NCBI GenBank assembly: GCA_910585295.1
Contig: CAJUDE010000026.1
Span: 43,288-107,287 of the forward strand
DNA: 64,000 nt
Reading direction: 5' to 3'
Origin: an uncultured Lachnospiraceae bacterium
Lineage (GTDB): Bacteria > Bacillota > Clostridia > Lachnospirales > Lachnospiraceae
The notes beneath the pieces were generated by a model. That model did no database searches, was not told where the DNA came from, and saw nothing but the letters and a program-made list of their open reading frames with translations. Positions 26,593 to 34,381 of the stretch are shown piece by piece (the first letter of the stretch is position 1; the number at the start of each line of letters is the position of its first letter). Position numbers and translations under genes: made by a program.

Positions 26593-26908
26593 GGATTAGG
26601 GTGTCAAAAGGTGGGATAAAAAATTTAAACTGGCAATTTGCACAATTATGTAGAAGGGATTGTGACTTGTTCCGCTATTAGATATTTCTTAGTGGCCTGA
26701 CGGCCCTCAGCAATTCCCAAACACGATGTTTGGGGAAGGCTTATGCTGAGCCATGGAGGGCGAATATAAGCCGGTTGCGTCAATTTTCAATATGCAGCTC
26801 AGGACACTTAGAAATTCTTATAGCAGGGAACAATTGGAATAATCTTTCTGCATGATTGTGCAAATTGACGATAGAAATTTTAAAAACCACCTTTTGACAC
26901 CCTAATCC
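26593..26908. mobile_element. 316-bp foldback (MITE-like) element with 5-bp target duplication
   Basis: The ends are inverted repeats of about 60 bp: GGATTAGGGTGTCAAAAGG at the left and its complement ending CCACCTTTTGACACCCTAATCC at the right. The symmetry continues inward (TTGTTCC...TTCTTAGTG against CACTTAGAAATT...GGGAACAA, and CTCAGCA...TGCTGAG around CCCAAACA-CGA-TGTTTGGG). The whole element can therefore fold into one long hairpin. TATAA at 26588-26592 and 26909-26913 is a direct target-site duplication. It carries no gene, so mobilisation would need a transposase elsewhere. Confidence 0.75.
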
Positions 26909-26913
26909 TATAA

Positions 26914-26961
26914 GATAAAAAAACTCACTTCCCTTGCAGGTGATCCACAAGGAAAGTGAGT
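26914..26961 (-). terminator. tpiA terminator
   Basis: Arms ACTCACTTTCCTTG and CAAGGGAAGTGAGT (minus strand, 26961-26948 and 26936-26923), followed by TTTTTTT. It ends the gap-pgk-tpiA transcript 30 bases after the tpiA stop. Confidence 0.85.
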
Positions 26962-26990
26962 CTTGTTATAATTTTTCACTCAATTTTCAA

Positions 26991-27740
26991 TTATTTGTAA
27001 TTTACGATTTTCCCAAAGTCAGCTTTGAGGGAAGCTCCGCCAACCAGCCCGCCGTCGATATCTGGTTTTGCGAAAAGCTCTGCTGCATTCCCTGCATTTA
27101 CAGACCCGCCATACTGGATGCGGATTGCTTCTGCAGTTGCCTCGTCATATACTCCCTTGATGCAGGCACGGATTGCTGCGCATACTTCTTCTGCCTGGTC
27201 GGAAGTAGCTGTCTCGCCAGTCCCAATTGCCCAAATTGGCTCATACGCGATAACTGCCTCTTTTGCCTGGTCTGCCGTCACATTTTGGAATGCAATTTTA
27301 ATCTGCATACGGATCCAGTCAATATAAATGCCCTGTTTCCTCTGTGTTAATGATTCCCCACAGCAGACAATTGGTGTGATCCCATGCTCCAGCGCTTTTA
27401 ATACTTTCTTGTTGACAGTCTCATCTGTCTCTGCAAAATATTCCCTTCGCTCAGAATGGCCAATCACCACATATTTAACACCTGCGTCTGTCAGCATGTT
27501 TGGAGCGATTTCCCCAGTGTATGCGCCGCTTTCTTCGTAATACATATTCTCAGCGCCAATGTTTATATTAGAGCCTTTTGCCGCTTCCATTGCAGGAATA
27601 ATGTCAATTGCCGGAACGCAGAACACTACGTCCACTTCATCGTTTGCCACCAATGGCTTCAATTCATTTACCAAAGCAACTGCTTCACTTGGGGTCTTGT
27701 TCATTTTCCAGTTCCCTGCAATAATTTTCTTTCTTGCCAT
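26991..27740 (-). CDS. tpiA: Triosephosphate isomerase
   Basis: The 249-residue enzyme interconverts dihydroxyacetone phosphate and glyceraldehyde-3-phosphate. It has the substrate Lys in [13 protein letters not shown], catalytic His in VIGHSERR, catalytic Glu in [11 protein letters not shown], and the phosphate loop [10 protein letters not shown]. The ATG at 27740 is preferred because AGAGGA lies 8 bases upstream; the alternative ATG at 27749 is too close to it. It is the last gene of a gap-pgk-tpiA glycolytic cluster and is followed by a clear terminator. Confidence 0.98.
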   Translation of the reverse strand: MARKKIIAGNWKMNKTPSEAVALVNELKPLVANDEVDVVFCVPAIDIIPAMEAAKGSNINIGAENMYYEESGAYTGEIAPNMLTDAGVKYVVIGHSERREYFAETDETVNKKVLKALEHGITPIVCCGESLTQRKQGIYIDWIRMQIKIAFQNVTADQAKEAVIAYEPIWAIGTGETATSDQAEEVCAAIRACIKGVYDEATAEAIRIQYGGSVNAGNAAELFAKPDIDGGLVGGASLKADFGKIVNYK

Positions 27741-27805
27741 AGTTTTCATCCTCTTCCCTTGAATTATTGAATCCGTTTCTTACAATCTATCCCGTTGCTC
27801 CCAGT

Positions 27806-29014
27806 TTATTTATTGGTTGCTGCCGCTACGCCAGGAAGCTCTTTGCCTTCTAAGAATTCCAAAGAAGCGCCGCCGCCTGTGGAAATATGGCTCATCTTAT
27901 CGCCAAAGCCCAACTGGTTTACTGCTGCTGCAGAATCGCCGCCGCCGATAATTGTGGTTGCGTCTGTTTCTGCCAGCGCTTTTGCCACTGCAATTGTCCC
28001 TGCCGCAAGGGTTGGGTTCTCAAATACGCCCATCGGCCCATTCCATACAACTGTCTTTGCAGATTTCACTGCATCTGCAAACATTTCTGATGTCTTAGGC
28101 CCGATATCGCAGCCTTCACGGTCTGCAGGCATATCCTTTGCATCATACATCACTGCTTCTACTGGCGCGTCAATTGGGTTCGGGAACTCTGTAATTGTTG
28201 CGGAATCAACCGGAAGCAGCAATTTCTTGCCTAACTTCTCCGCCTTTTCCAACATTTCTTTACAATAATCCAATTTGCTGTCGTCTACCAGGGATTTCCC
28301 AATCTCATAGCCCTGTGCTTTTAAGAATGTATAAGCCATGCCGCCGCCAATAATCAAAGTGTCGCATTTTTCCAGCAAATTGGAAATAACATTTAATTTA
28401 TCTGCAACTTTTGCGCCGCCTAAGATTGCAACGAAAGGCCTTACCGGATTCTCCACTGCATTCCCAAGGAAATCAATTTCTTTCTGCATTAAGTACCCAA
28501 CTGCCGCGGTCTCCACCAGCTCAGAAACCCCTACATTGGAGCAATGCGCCCTATGTGCTGTCCCAAATGCGTCATTTACAAAAATATCGCAAAGGGATGC
28601 CAGGTCTTTGGAGAATGCCTCGCCGTTCTTTGTTTCTTCTGCACGGTAACGGGTATTTTCCAGTAAAATAACTTCCCCATCCTTCATTGCTTCCACTGCT
28701 GCTTTCGCGTTTGGCCCAACTACTTCTGGGTCAGCCGCAAACTTCACTTCCTGCCCCAATAATTCGGTAAGCCTTGCCGCTACCGGAGCCAGGGACAATT
28801 CTGGTTTGGGCTCTCCCTTAGGTTTGCCAAGATGAGAGCAAAGGATCACTTTCCCGCCGTCTGCAATCAGTTTCTTAATCGTTGGCAGCGCTGCCACCAG
28901 ACGGTTTTCATCTGTGATTTTCCCTTCTTTCAAAGGCACATTGAAATCACACCTGCAAAGGACACGTTTGCCTTTTACATTAATGTCGTCTACTGAAACT
29001 TTATTTAAAGACAT
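27806..29014 (-). CDS. pgk: Phosphoglycerate kinase
   Basis: The 402-residue enzyme transfers phosphate from 1,3-bisphosphoglycerate to ADP. The N-terminal [19 protein letters not shown] and [12 protein letters not shown] motifs and the C-terminal nucleotide-binding [13 protein letters not shown] and [19 protein letters not shown] motifs are complete. It follows gap after a 129-base gap that holds a hairpin. A good AGGAGGAATT ribosome site precedes it. Confidence 0.98.
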   Translation of the reverse strand: MSLNKVSVDDINVKGKRVLCRCDFNVPLKEGKITDENRLVAALPTIKKLIADGGKVILCSHLGKPKGEPKPELSLAPVAARLTELLGQEVKFAADPEVVGPNAKAAVEAMKDGEVILLENTRYRAEETKNGEAFSKDLASLCDIFVNDAFGTAHRAHCSNVGVSELVETAAVGYLMQKEIDFLGNAVENPVRPFVAILGGAKVADKLNVISNLLEKCDTLIIGGGMAYTFLKAQGYEIGKSLVDDSKLDYCKEMLEKAEKLGKKLLLPVDSATITEFPNPIDAPVEAVMYDAKDMPADREGCDIGPKTSEMFADAVKSAKTVVWNGPMGVFENPTLAAGTIAVAKALAETDATTIIGGGDSAAAVNQLGFGDKMSHISTGGGASLEFLEGKELPGVAAATNK

Positions 29015-29073
29015 AATTAAATTCCTCCTGATTTATTATTTTACCTTTCGGATTAGGTTTTTCCCATAGGATA

Positions 29074-29110
29074 ACAAAAGGGATCCGGCCCCTAAAAGAC
29101 CGGACCCCTT
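29074..29110 (-). terminator. Intercistronic hairpin between gap and pgk
   Basis: AAGGGGTCCGG and CCGGATCCCTT pair on the minus strand, followed by TTGTT. The stem is strong but the T-run is weak. It could end a share of gap transcripts or stabilise the 3' end of gap mRNA, giving more GapA than Pgk. Confidence 0.6.
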
Positions 29111-29143
29111 CTGAGTCTTATCTGCATTCTGCGATGCAGTCTA

Positions 29144-30160
29144 TTATGCTAATTCACTGAAATATTTGATTGTACGGACCATCTGGCTTGTATAGCTGTT
29201 CTCATTGTCATACCAGGAAACAACTTGTACTTCAAATAAATCATCAGAAACTTTAGAAACCATGGTCTGTGTAGCGTCGAATAAGGAACCAAATTTCATC
29301 CCTACGATATCGCTGGACACGATTTCATCTTCGTTATAACCAAAAGATTCATTTGCTGCCGCCTTCATAGCTGCATTGATGCCGTCTACGGTTACGTCGT
29401 TCCCTTTCACTACTGCTGTCAAGATAGTAGTAGACCCTGTTGGGGTCGGAACACGCTGTGCAGAACCGATTAATTTGCCGTTCAATTCTGGAATAACAAG
29501 CCCAATTGCTTTTGCTGCGCCTGTGCTGTTTGGAACGATATTCACTGCTGCTGCACGTGACCTTCTCAGGTCGCCTTTCCTCTGTGGCCCGTCCAATGTC
29601 ATCTGGTCGCCTGTGTAAGCATGGATAGTACACATAATGCCAGACTGGATTGCTGCGTATTTGTTCAAAGCGTCAGCCATTGGAGCCAGGCAGTTGGTTG
29701 TGCAGGAAGCTGCGGAGATAATGGTATCTTCTGCCTTTAATGTCTCATGGTTTGTATTGAAAACAACTGTAGGAAGGTCGTTTCCTGCCGGAGCAGAGAT
29801 AACAACTTTACGTGCGCCTGCATTGATATGTGCCTGCGCTTTATCTTTGGAGGTGTAGAATCCGGAACACTCCAGGACAACGTCTACCTTTAAGTCTCCC
29901 CATGGGCAGTTATTTGCGTCTGGGAAAGCGTAGATCTTGATTTCTTTTCCATCCACAGTAATGGAATCCTCACCAGCAGTCACTTTGTCTGCCAATGCAT
30001 ATTTTCCCTGGGATGAGTCATACTTTAACAGGTGAGCCAACATTTTTGGGCTTGTCAAGTCATTGATTGCTACTACTTCGTATCCCTCTGCACCAAACAT
30101 CTGCCTGAATGCCAAGCGGCCGATACGTCCGAAACCATTGATTGCTACTCTTACTGACAT
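29144..30160 (-). CDS. gap: Glyceraldehyde-3-phosphate dehydrogenase, type I
   Basis: The 338-residue enzyme oxidises glyceraldehyde-3-phosphate with NAD. The N-terminal [17 protein letters not shown] dinucleotide motif, the catalytic Cys153 in [12 protein letters not shown], and the C-terminal [14 protein letters not shown] are present. The ATG at 30160 follows AGGAGGAATTAAA, so residues before it in the longer frame are not used. It heads gap-pgk-tpiA and has its own good promoter. Confidence 0.98.
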   Translation of the reverse strand: MSVRVAINGFGRIGRLAFRQMFGAEGYEVVAINDLTSPKMLAHLLKYDSSQGKYALADKVTAGEDSITVDGKEIKIYAFPDANNCPWGDLKVDVVLECSGFYTSKDKAQAHINAGARKVVISAPAGNDLPTVVFNTNHETLKAEDTIISAASCTTNCLAPMADALNKYAAIQSGIMCTIHAYTGDQMTLDGPQRKGDLRRSRAAAVNIVPNSTGAAKAIGLVIPELNGKLIGSAQRVPTPTGSTTILTAVVKGNDVTVDGINAAMKAAANESFGYNEDEIVSSDIVGMKFGSLFDATQTMVSKVSDDLFEVQVVSWYDNENSYTSQMVRTIKYFSELA

Positions 30161-30252
30161 TTTAATTCCTCCTAATTTTGAATGAATTTGTTTATCTTGG
30201 ATAAATTCCCCCAATCTTCCACCCTTAGAGGAATATCACCCAACTTGTTTAT

Positions 30253-30281
30253 ATTTTAACTAATTCCGCATAAAAATTCAA
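30253..30281 (-). promoter_or_regulatory. gap promoter
   Basis: TTGAAT (30281-30276), 17 bases, TAAAAT (30258-30253) on the minus strand, about 92 bases before the gap start. No CggR-like operator was recognised. Confidence 0.65.
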
Positions 30282-30322
30282 GTGGAATTTTTACTTTTTT
30301 ATCCATATTTCCCATCCCCCTT

Positions 30323-30351
30323 TTGACAATATTTGAATTATAGGCTATTAT
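30323..30351 (+). promoter_or_regulatory. Promoter of the PHP-phosphatase gene
   Basis: TTGACA (30323-30328), 17 bases, TATTAT (30346-30351), 47 bases before the start codon at 30399. Confidence 0.75.
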
Positions 30352-30398
30352 TTCGCTAAAGCGACATATTTCAAAACCACAAAAAGGAGGATTTTCTC

Positions 30399-31199
30399 AT
30401 GCTTTGGGATACACATATGCACACCCACTTTTCCACGGACAGCCAGGCGGACGCCTGTGAAATGATTTGTTCCGCTATGGGCGCCGGCGTGGACGGGATT
30501 TGCTTCACGGACCATTTGGACATTGACTACACCCCTTCGCCCAACGAATTCAGGCTGGACATCCCTGGGTATTTTGCCGAGCTTCATGCCCTGCAGGGAC
30601 AATTTTCAGGGGAATTCCCTGTCTGCATTGGGATAGAGATTGGGCTTCAGCCACATTTAGCCCAGACGCTGCCCCAAATTACCGACAGCTATCCCTTTGA
30701 TTTTGTGATTGGCTCTTCCCATCTGGTACACCGCCGCGACCCTTATTTCCCGGACTACTATGAAGGCAGGACGGAAGAGGAGGCGTACCGGGAGTACTTT
30801 ACATCCATCCTAGAGAACCTGGCTGCTTTTGACTGCTTCGACGTATATGGGCATATTGACTATGTGGTGCGGTATGGCCCTAACAAAAACCAGAATTACA
30901 GTTATGGAAAATATGCTGATATCCTGGACAATATTTTGCGCACCCTAATCCACAAAGGCAAAGGCATTGAAATTAACACAGGCGGGTTCAAATACGGGCT
31001 TGGGCATCCAAACCCCACCGAAGGCATCTTAAAGCGTTACCGGGAACTGGGCGGGGAAATTATCACCATTGGGGCAGATGCCCATAAGCCAGAACATGTA
31101 GCGTATGAATTTTGCAAAGTGCCTGAAATTTTAAAAAATGCCGGGTTTTCCTATTATACGGTATTTAAAGGCCGAAAGCCAACCTTCCATAAGCTTTAG
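30399..31199 (+). CDS. PHP-family histidinol-phosphatase-like protein
   Basis: The 266-residue protein is of the PHP/HisK family. Metal-binding motifs are DTHMHTHFSTDS at the N-terminus, CFTDHLDIDY, GIEIGLQP, GSSHLVHR, YGHIDYVVRYG and the C-terminal TIGADAHKPEHV. The family dephosphorylates histidinol phosphate in histidine synthesis. No other his gene is nearby, so it could act on another phosphate ester. AAAGGAGGATTTT precedes the ATG. It is one of the few plus-strand genes and has its own promoter. Confidence 0.88.
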   Translation: MLWDTHMHTHFSTDSQADACEMICSAMGAGVDGICFTDHLDIDYTPSPNEFRLDIPGYFAELHALQGQFSGEFPVCIGIEIGLQPHLAQTLPQITDSYPFDFVIGSSHLVHRRDPYFPDYYEGRTEEEAYREYFTSILENLAAFDCFDVYGHIDYVVRYGPNKNQNYSYGKYADILDNILRTLIHKGKGIEINTGGFKYGLGHPNPTEGILKRYRELGGEIITIGADAHKPEHVAYEFCKVPEILKNAGFSYYTVFKGRKPTFHKL

Positions 31200-31220
31200 G
31201 CGGTTGCCTGGCAGATTCCT

Positions 31221-33482
31221 TTATGGGGCCAGCTCCCCGGATTTGCTCCCGTCTGCCAGGCTGTACTCTTCCACCCTGCCGTTAGAAGCCAACAAGTAAA
31301 AGCGTTCCCCAATATAGGTGCCGCGCACCTGCCCATAAGAGTAAATCCCTTGGCCACTGCAGTCAATATTCAGGACTTCTTTAAATTTCCCGCCTTCAAA
31401 CGTAAACAGCAGGTAATGATACTTGGGTTCCTCCTGATACCCCTCTGCATAGAAGCCAAAAAGGTTCTTCTCTGTATCAATCAGGACTGCCTTATAATTG
31501 TAAAGGGCTTCCGAATAGTCATAACCTTCCAGCAGGCGTTTTGATTTCTCTTTCACATTGGAAGGGTCGGAGATATCAAACATAGATAATTTCATCCCTT
31601 CCGTTACCCCTGTCTCTTCATCTGCTTCCATCCCTAACCCAAGAAGCAAGCCTTTGTTATAGAAATGCAAGTATTCTGAAAACCCGCTGATTTTCAATTC
31701 ACCCAGGACCTTCGGCTCCTTTGGGTCTGACAAATCCACGGAAAACAATGGGTCCGTCTGCCGGAAAGTCACAAAGTACCCGGCATCACCCATAAACCTG
31801 GCGGAATAGATACGTTCGTCCACTGCCAGTTTTTCAATTTTGCCTACAGCCTGCAGCCCTTCATCCAGCACATATAAATTATTATAAGTCTCAAAATTCA
31901 GGCTATCGTACCCAATGACCTCTCCTGTGATGTCGTCTTTCACTTCCTTTACTTCTTGCTTCTCCACTGTCGTCACCATGCGCAAATGCCCTTTGTATTC
32001 ATTCATCGCCATATCGTCTTTCAAAGTCCCATCCACTATGCCTTCCGCTTCTTTTTTCATTTTGCCATCCTGATAAGAAAAACGGTAAATCCTTGTGCTG
32101 TCACATTGCTCCCCTTGCGTCCCGCCATCCACATACTCGCTGTCTGCCACATAAATATTGGCCTGGCTCACATAAAATTTATCTGCCGCCGTCACAATTG
32201 CCTTTGTATCGGCAAACTTATCGGGCTGTTCCATATTAATGGACGCCATAACCAGGTAGGAAGCCGTATCAGCCCCTTGTGGCAGGTAAATCTTATCTGG
32301 GGATAATGGTTTGCCGTCAAATTCCGGGATATATGCCTGATAATCTTTCTCAAGCTTCGGGCGGTAGGCATTGCACATTGAGAAAAAGTAAAGGTACCCA
32401 TCGGAAATCCTAGAATCCTGATAACTCCCTTTTATGGTAAAAGCATGGCTCTCTTTGGGCTTCGACCGATCTTTGATATTATAGATATGGATTTTGCTGT
32501 ATGCTGTTTCCCGGTACCCATCCCCGTCTTCCCCTGTAAACACATCTTCCATAAAGTCCCTGATTCCATCTAACGGGTTTATCCCGCCTCCGCCGCCTTC
32601 CGCGGTATCATTGAGCCAGCCAGACTCGATTGCCACCAAAGTGTCGCCCCATACATACATATTGCTAATCTCATTGTCAAACTCGCCAAATACCGCCGCT
32701 TTTTGCAATTTCCCTTTGGTGTCTGTAATCTGTATGGAATGCTTCCTGCTTTTTTCCTGATTGATAATCTGGTAGAGGTAACGCCCATCATTTTTAATAA
32801 TATCCGCCTCATCTACCGTTTCCTCCTGCTGGTTCGTCTTGCCGTAGCTTCCAGCCCCTTCAGAGGAACTTTCTTTCATAGCCCCGCCTGCGTCTACTGC
32901 CACCCCGTTTTCCTCCATAGAAAACTCTTGCGCGCCGGACTCAGCCCCTGCGCTCTCTGTGTCCGATGCCCGCGCCTCCTGATGGAGTTCTATTTCCTCC
33001 TGTTGTTTCCAGACCTTGGAAAATGCCTGGTAAAGCTGCGCGTAAGTCGTCCCTTCTTCCACTTCCCCATCTGTTTGGGCAGTTCCTTTGGCTGCATGTT
33101 CTTCTGTCTGCCCCATTGCGTACCCCTGCCCCTCTGCCGCCTCTTCTATGCCGCCCAGCTCCTGCCCCCAGTCTATGGAACGCCCAGCCGCAAACAAAAC
33201 CACTGCCAAGCTGGCAGCAACCGCCGCCGTGCCGCCCCACCATCTAAGGTATCTGTTTCTCTTTTTGCCCCCTTCTTTCTTCCTTCCCTTCATAACGCCT
33301 CCTCCTTTCTGTCCTGCCTGCTGTTCTGCCTGGCCCTGCTTTGTTTGTGCCTTTGCATCTATCTTACCCCTAAGCCATGTTTCCATCTGCCCAGGCTCAA
33401 GCTTCTCTGGTATCGGCAAAGACCCGGCAGCCTGCTTTAAACGCTCTTGTACTGTTTCTTCCCATTTTTCCTTATTTCCCAT
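31221..33482 (-). CDS. Membrane-anchored beta-propeller protein, candidate anti-sigma factor
   Basis: The 753-residue product has three parts. Residues 1-75 are cytoplasmic, charged and Gln-rich; one membrane helix follows (YLRWWGGTAAVAASLAVVLFA, about 77-98). After an acidic, low-complexity linker comes a large extracellular domain with repeated beta-strand motifs (VDEADIIKNDGRYLY, RIYSARFMGDAGYFVTF, LLGLGMEADEETG), typical of the secreted beta-propeller (COG4880-like) family. The ATG at 33482 has GGAGG 7 bases upstream and overlaps the end of the sigma-factor gene. The short cytoplasmic segment beside an ECF sigma gene is the usual layout of an anti-sigma factor, but that role is inferred. 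Confidence 0.85.
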   Translation of the reverse strand: MGNKEKWEETVQERLKQAAGSLPIPEKLEPGQMETWLRGKIDAKAQTKQGQAEQQAGQKGGGVMKGRKKEGGKKRNRYLRWWGGTAAVAASLAVVLFAAGRSIDWGQELGGIEEAAEGQGYAMGQTEEHAAKGTAQTDGEVEEGTTYAQLYQAFSKVWKQQEEIELHQEARASDTESAGAESGAQEFSMEENGVAVDAGGAMKESSSEGAGSYGKTNQQEETVDEADIIKNDGRYLYQIINQEKSRKHSIQITDTKGKLQKAAVFGEFDNEISNMYVWGDTLVAIESGWLNDTAEGGGGGINPLDGIRDFMEDVFTGEDGDGYRETAYSKIHIYNIKDRSKPKESHAFTIKGSYQDSRISDGYLYFFSMCNAYRPKLEKDYQAYIPEFDGKPLSPDKIYLPQGADTASYLVMASINMEQPDKFADTKAIVTAADKFYVSQANIYVADSEYVDGGTQGEQCDSTRIYRFSYQDGKMKKEAEGIVDGTLKDDMAMNEYKGHLRMVTTVEKQEVKEVKDDITGEVIGYDSLNFETYNNLYVLDEGLQAVGKIEKLAVDERIYSARFMGDAGYFVTFRQTDPLFSVDLSDPKEPKVLGELKISGFSEYLHFYNKGLLLGLGMEADEETGVTEGMKLSMFDISDPSNVKEKSKRLLEGYDYSEALYNYKAVLIDTEKNLFGFYAEGYQEEPKYHYLLFTFEGGKFKEVLNIDCSGQGIYSYGQVRGTYIGERFYLLASNGRVEEYSLADGSKSGELAP

Positions 33483-33484
33483 CG

Positions 33485-33961
33485 TCACACCTCCAGCTTC
33501 TTCCTCATTTTTTGGAGCGCCCTCCGATACCTGGAACGGACGGTACTGTGGTTTTTTTCTAAAATGCCTGCGATCTCTTCGCTGGTATACCCTCCCAGCA
33601 CAGACAATGCCACAATAAACCGCTCCTCTTCCTCCAGTTCCCCAAAAACCTGCTTGACTGCAGATGCCATGGCAAAATCCGTCTCCTTTGACAAGCTCTT
33701 CTCTTGGGCAGGGGAAATGGCTTCAATATCATCCTCGCTGCGAAACCAGGCCTTCCTCCTCTTGCGGCACCGGTTCACCAATATCTGCATAATCCAAGCC
33801 CCGAACTTTTCTTTATCCCTGAGCTGGTAAAATTTTTCATAAGCCGCCAGCACCGCATCCTGCACTGCATCCTCAGCCTCTTGTTGGTTCTGCAGGTACA
33901 GCCAGGCAGTTCGGTACATCTGCGGGTAAACTTTCTCATAACACCGCATAAATTCTTCCAT
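33485..33961 (-). CDS. ECF-type RNA polymerase sigma factor
   Basis: The 158-residue protein has sigma region 2 (YPQMYRTAWLYLQNQQEAEDAVQDAVLAAYEKFYQLRD, then FGAWIMQILVNRCRK) and region 4 (LEEEERFIVALSVLGGYTSEEIAGILEKNHSTVRSRYRRALQKMRKKL). No extra C-terminal domain is present. AAGGAGGGAGCC precedes the ATG. It is translationally coupled to the membrane beta-propeller protein, which would hold it inactive until an envelope signal arrives. A possible self-recognised promoter is at 34109-34135. Confidence 0.95.
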   Translation of the reverse strand: MEEFMRCYEKVYPQMYRTAWLYLQNQQEAEDAVQDAVLAAYEKFYQLRDKEKFGAWIMQILVNRCRKRRKAWFRSEDDIEAISPAQEKSLSKETDFAMASAVKQVFGELEEEERFIVALSVLGGYTSEEIAGILEKNHSTVRSRYRRALQKMRKKLEV

Positions 33962-34108
33962 ATGGCTCCCTCCTTAAGTGAAACGGATATCCAAATCTAT
34001 TGCCCTGGCGGCCAAATACTATGGCATATTGCACGATTTAACCACAAAGGTAACCTACTTATCACGGCTGCCTTCCACAGCCATGGATTTTCCACTCTTA
34101 TTCTATAT

Positions 34109-34135
34109 GAGTCTATTTTTCCATAAATTGTTGCA
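34109..34135 (-). promoter_or_regulatory. Possible ECF-dependent autoregulatory promoter
   Basis: On the minus strand TGCAAC (34135-34130) and GACTC (34113-34109) are 16 bases apart. The AAC-containing -35 and the spacing resemble ECF promoters, but the -10 differs from CGTC. It is about 150 bases before the sigma gene. Confidence 0.3.
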
Positions 34136-34145
34136 TCAAAAGTCA

Positions 34146-34296
34146 AATACCCCGCGGCAAGTTACGGGGCATGGCCTAGCTTGTTCTTCCCACCCCAAGG
34201 GGCGGGGTATTTGCACCCGCAGGGCACGTACCCTCGCGGCATTCGCCAACTATCCGCGCAAGCGCGGCTGCTTGGCCCATTGCTCGCGGGAATAAC
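34146..34296. repeat. Dispersed GC-rich repeat (family C), inverted copy
   Basis: Read on the minus strand it begins CCCGCGAGCAATGGGCCAAG and includes CGCGCTTGCGCGGATAGTTGG and TGCCGCGAGGGT, then a CCCCGCCCC...GGGGCGGGG palindrome. This matches the copies at 565 and 58627. With the sigma upstream region and the hairpin at 34304, it fills the 33962-34381 interval; no gene is seen there. Confidence 0.65.
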
Positions 34297-34303
34297 AAAA
34301 TCA

Positions 34304-34340
34304 GGGGCAATTATACAGCGCTCCACTGTACAACTGCCCC
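34304..34340 (-). terminator. Terminator after the ABC exporter operon
   Basis: Arms GGGGCAGTTGTACAG and CTGTATAATTGCCCC on the minus strand, followed by TGATTTTGTT, 42 bases beyond the stop of the second ABC gene. Confidence 0.7.
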
Positions 34341-34381
34341 GTTCTTTTTCCTAAAATTAAATTCTTCCTAACCCCCTGCAA

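Noticed and set aside
26593..26908. Degraded insertion sequence with a transposase fragment
   Set aside because: No frame of useful length or transposase motif is present; the symmetry is over the full length, as in a foldback element.
29349..29633. 94-residue minus-strand frame within gap
   Set aside because: It is an overlapping frame of a highly conserved glycolytic gene, without its own start signals.
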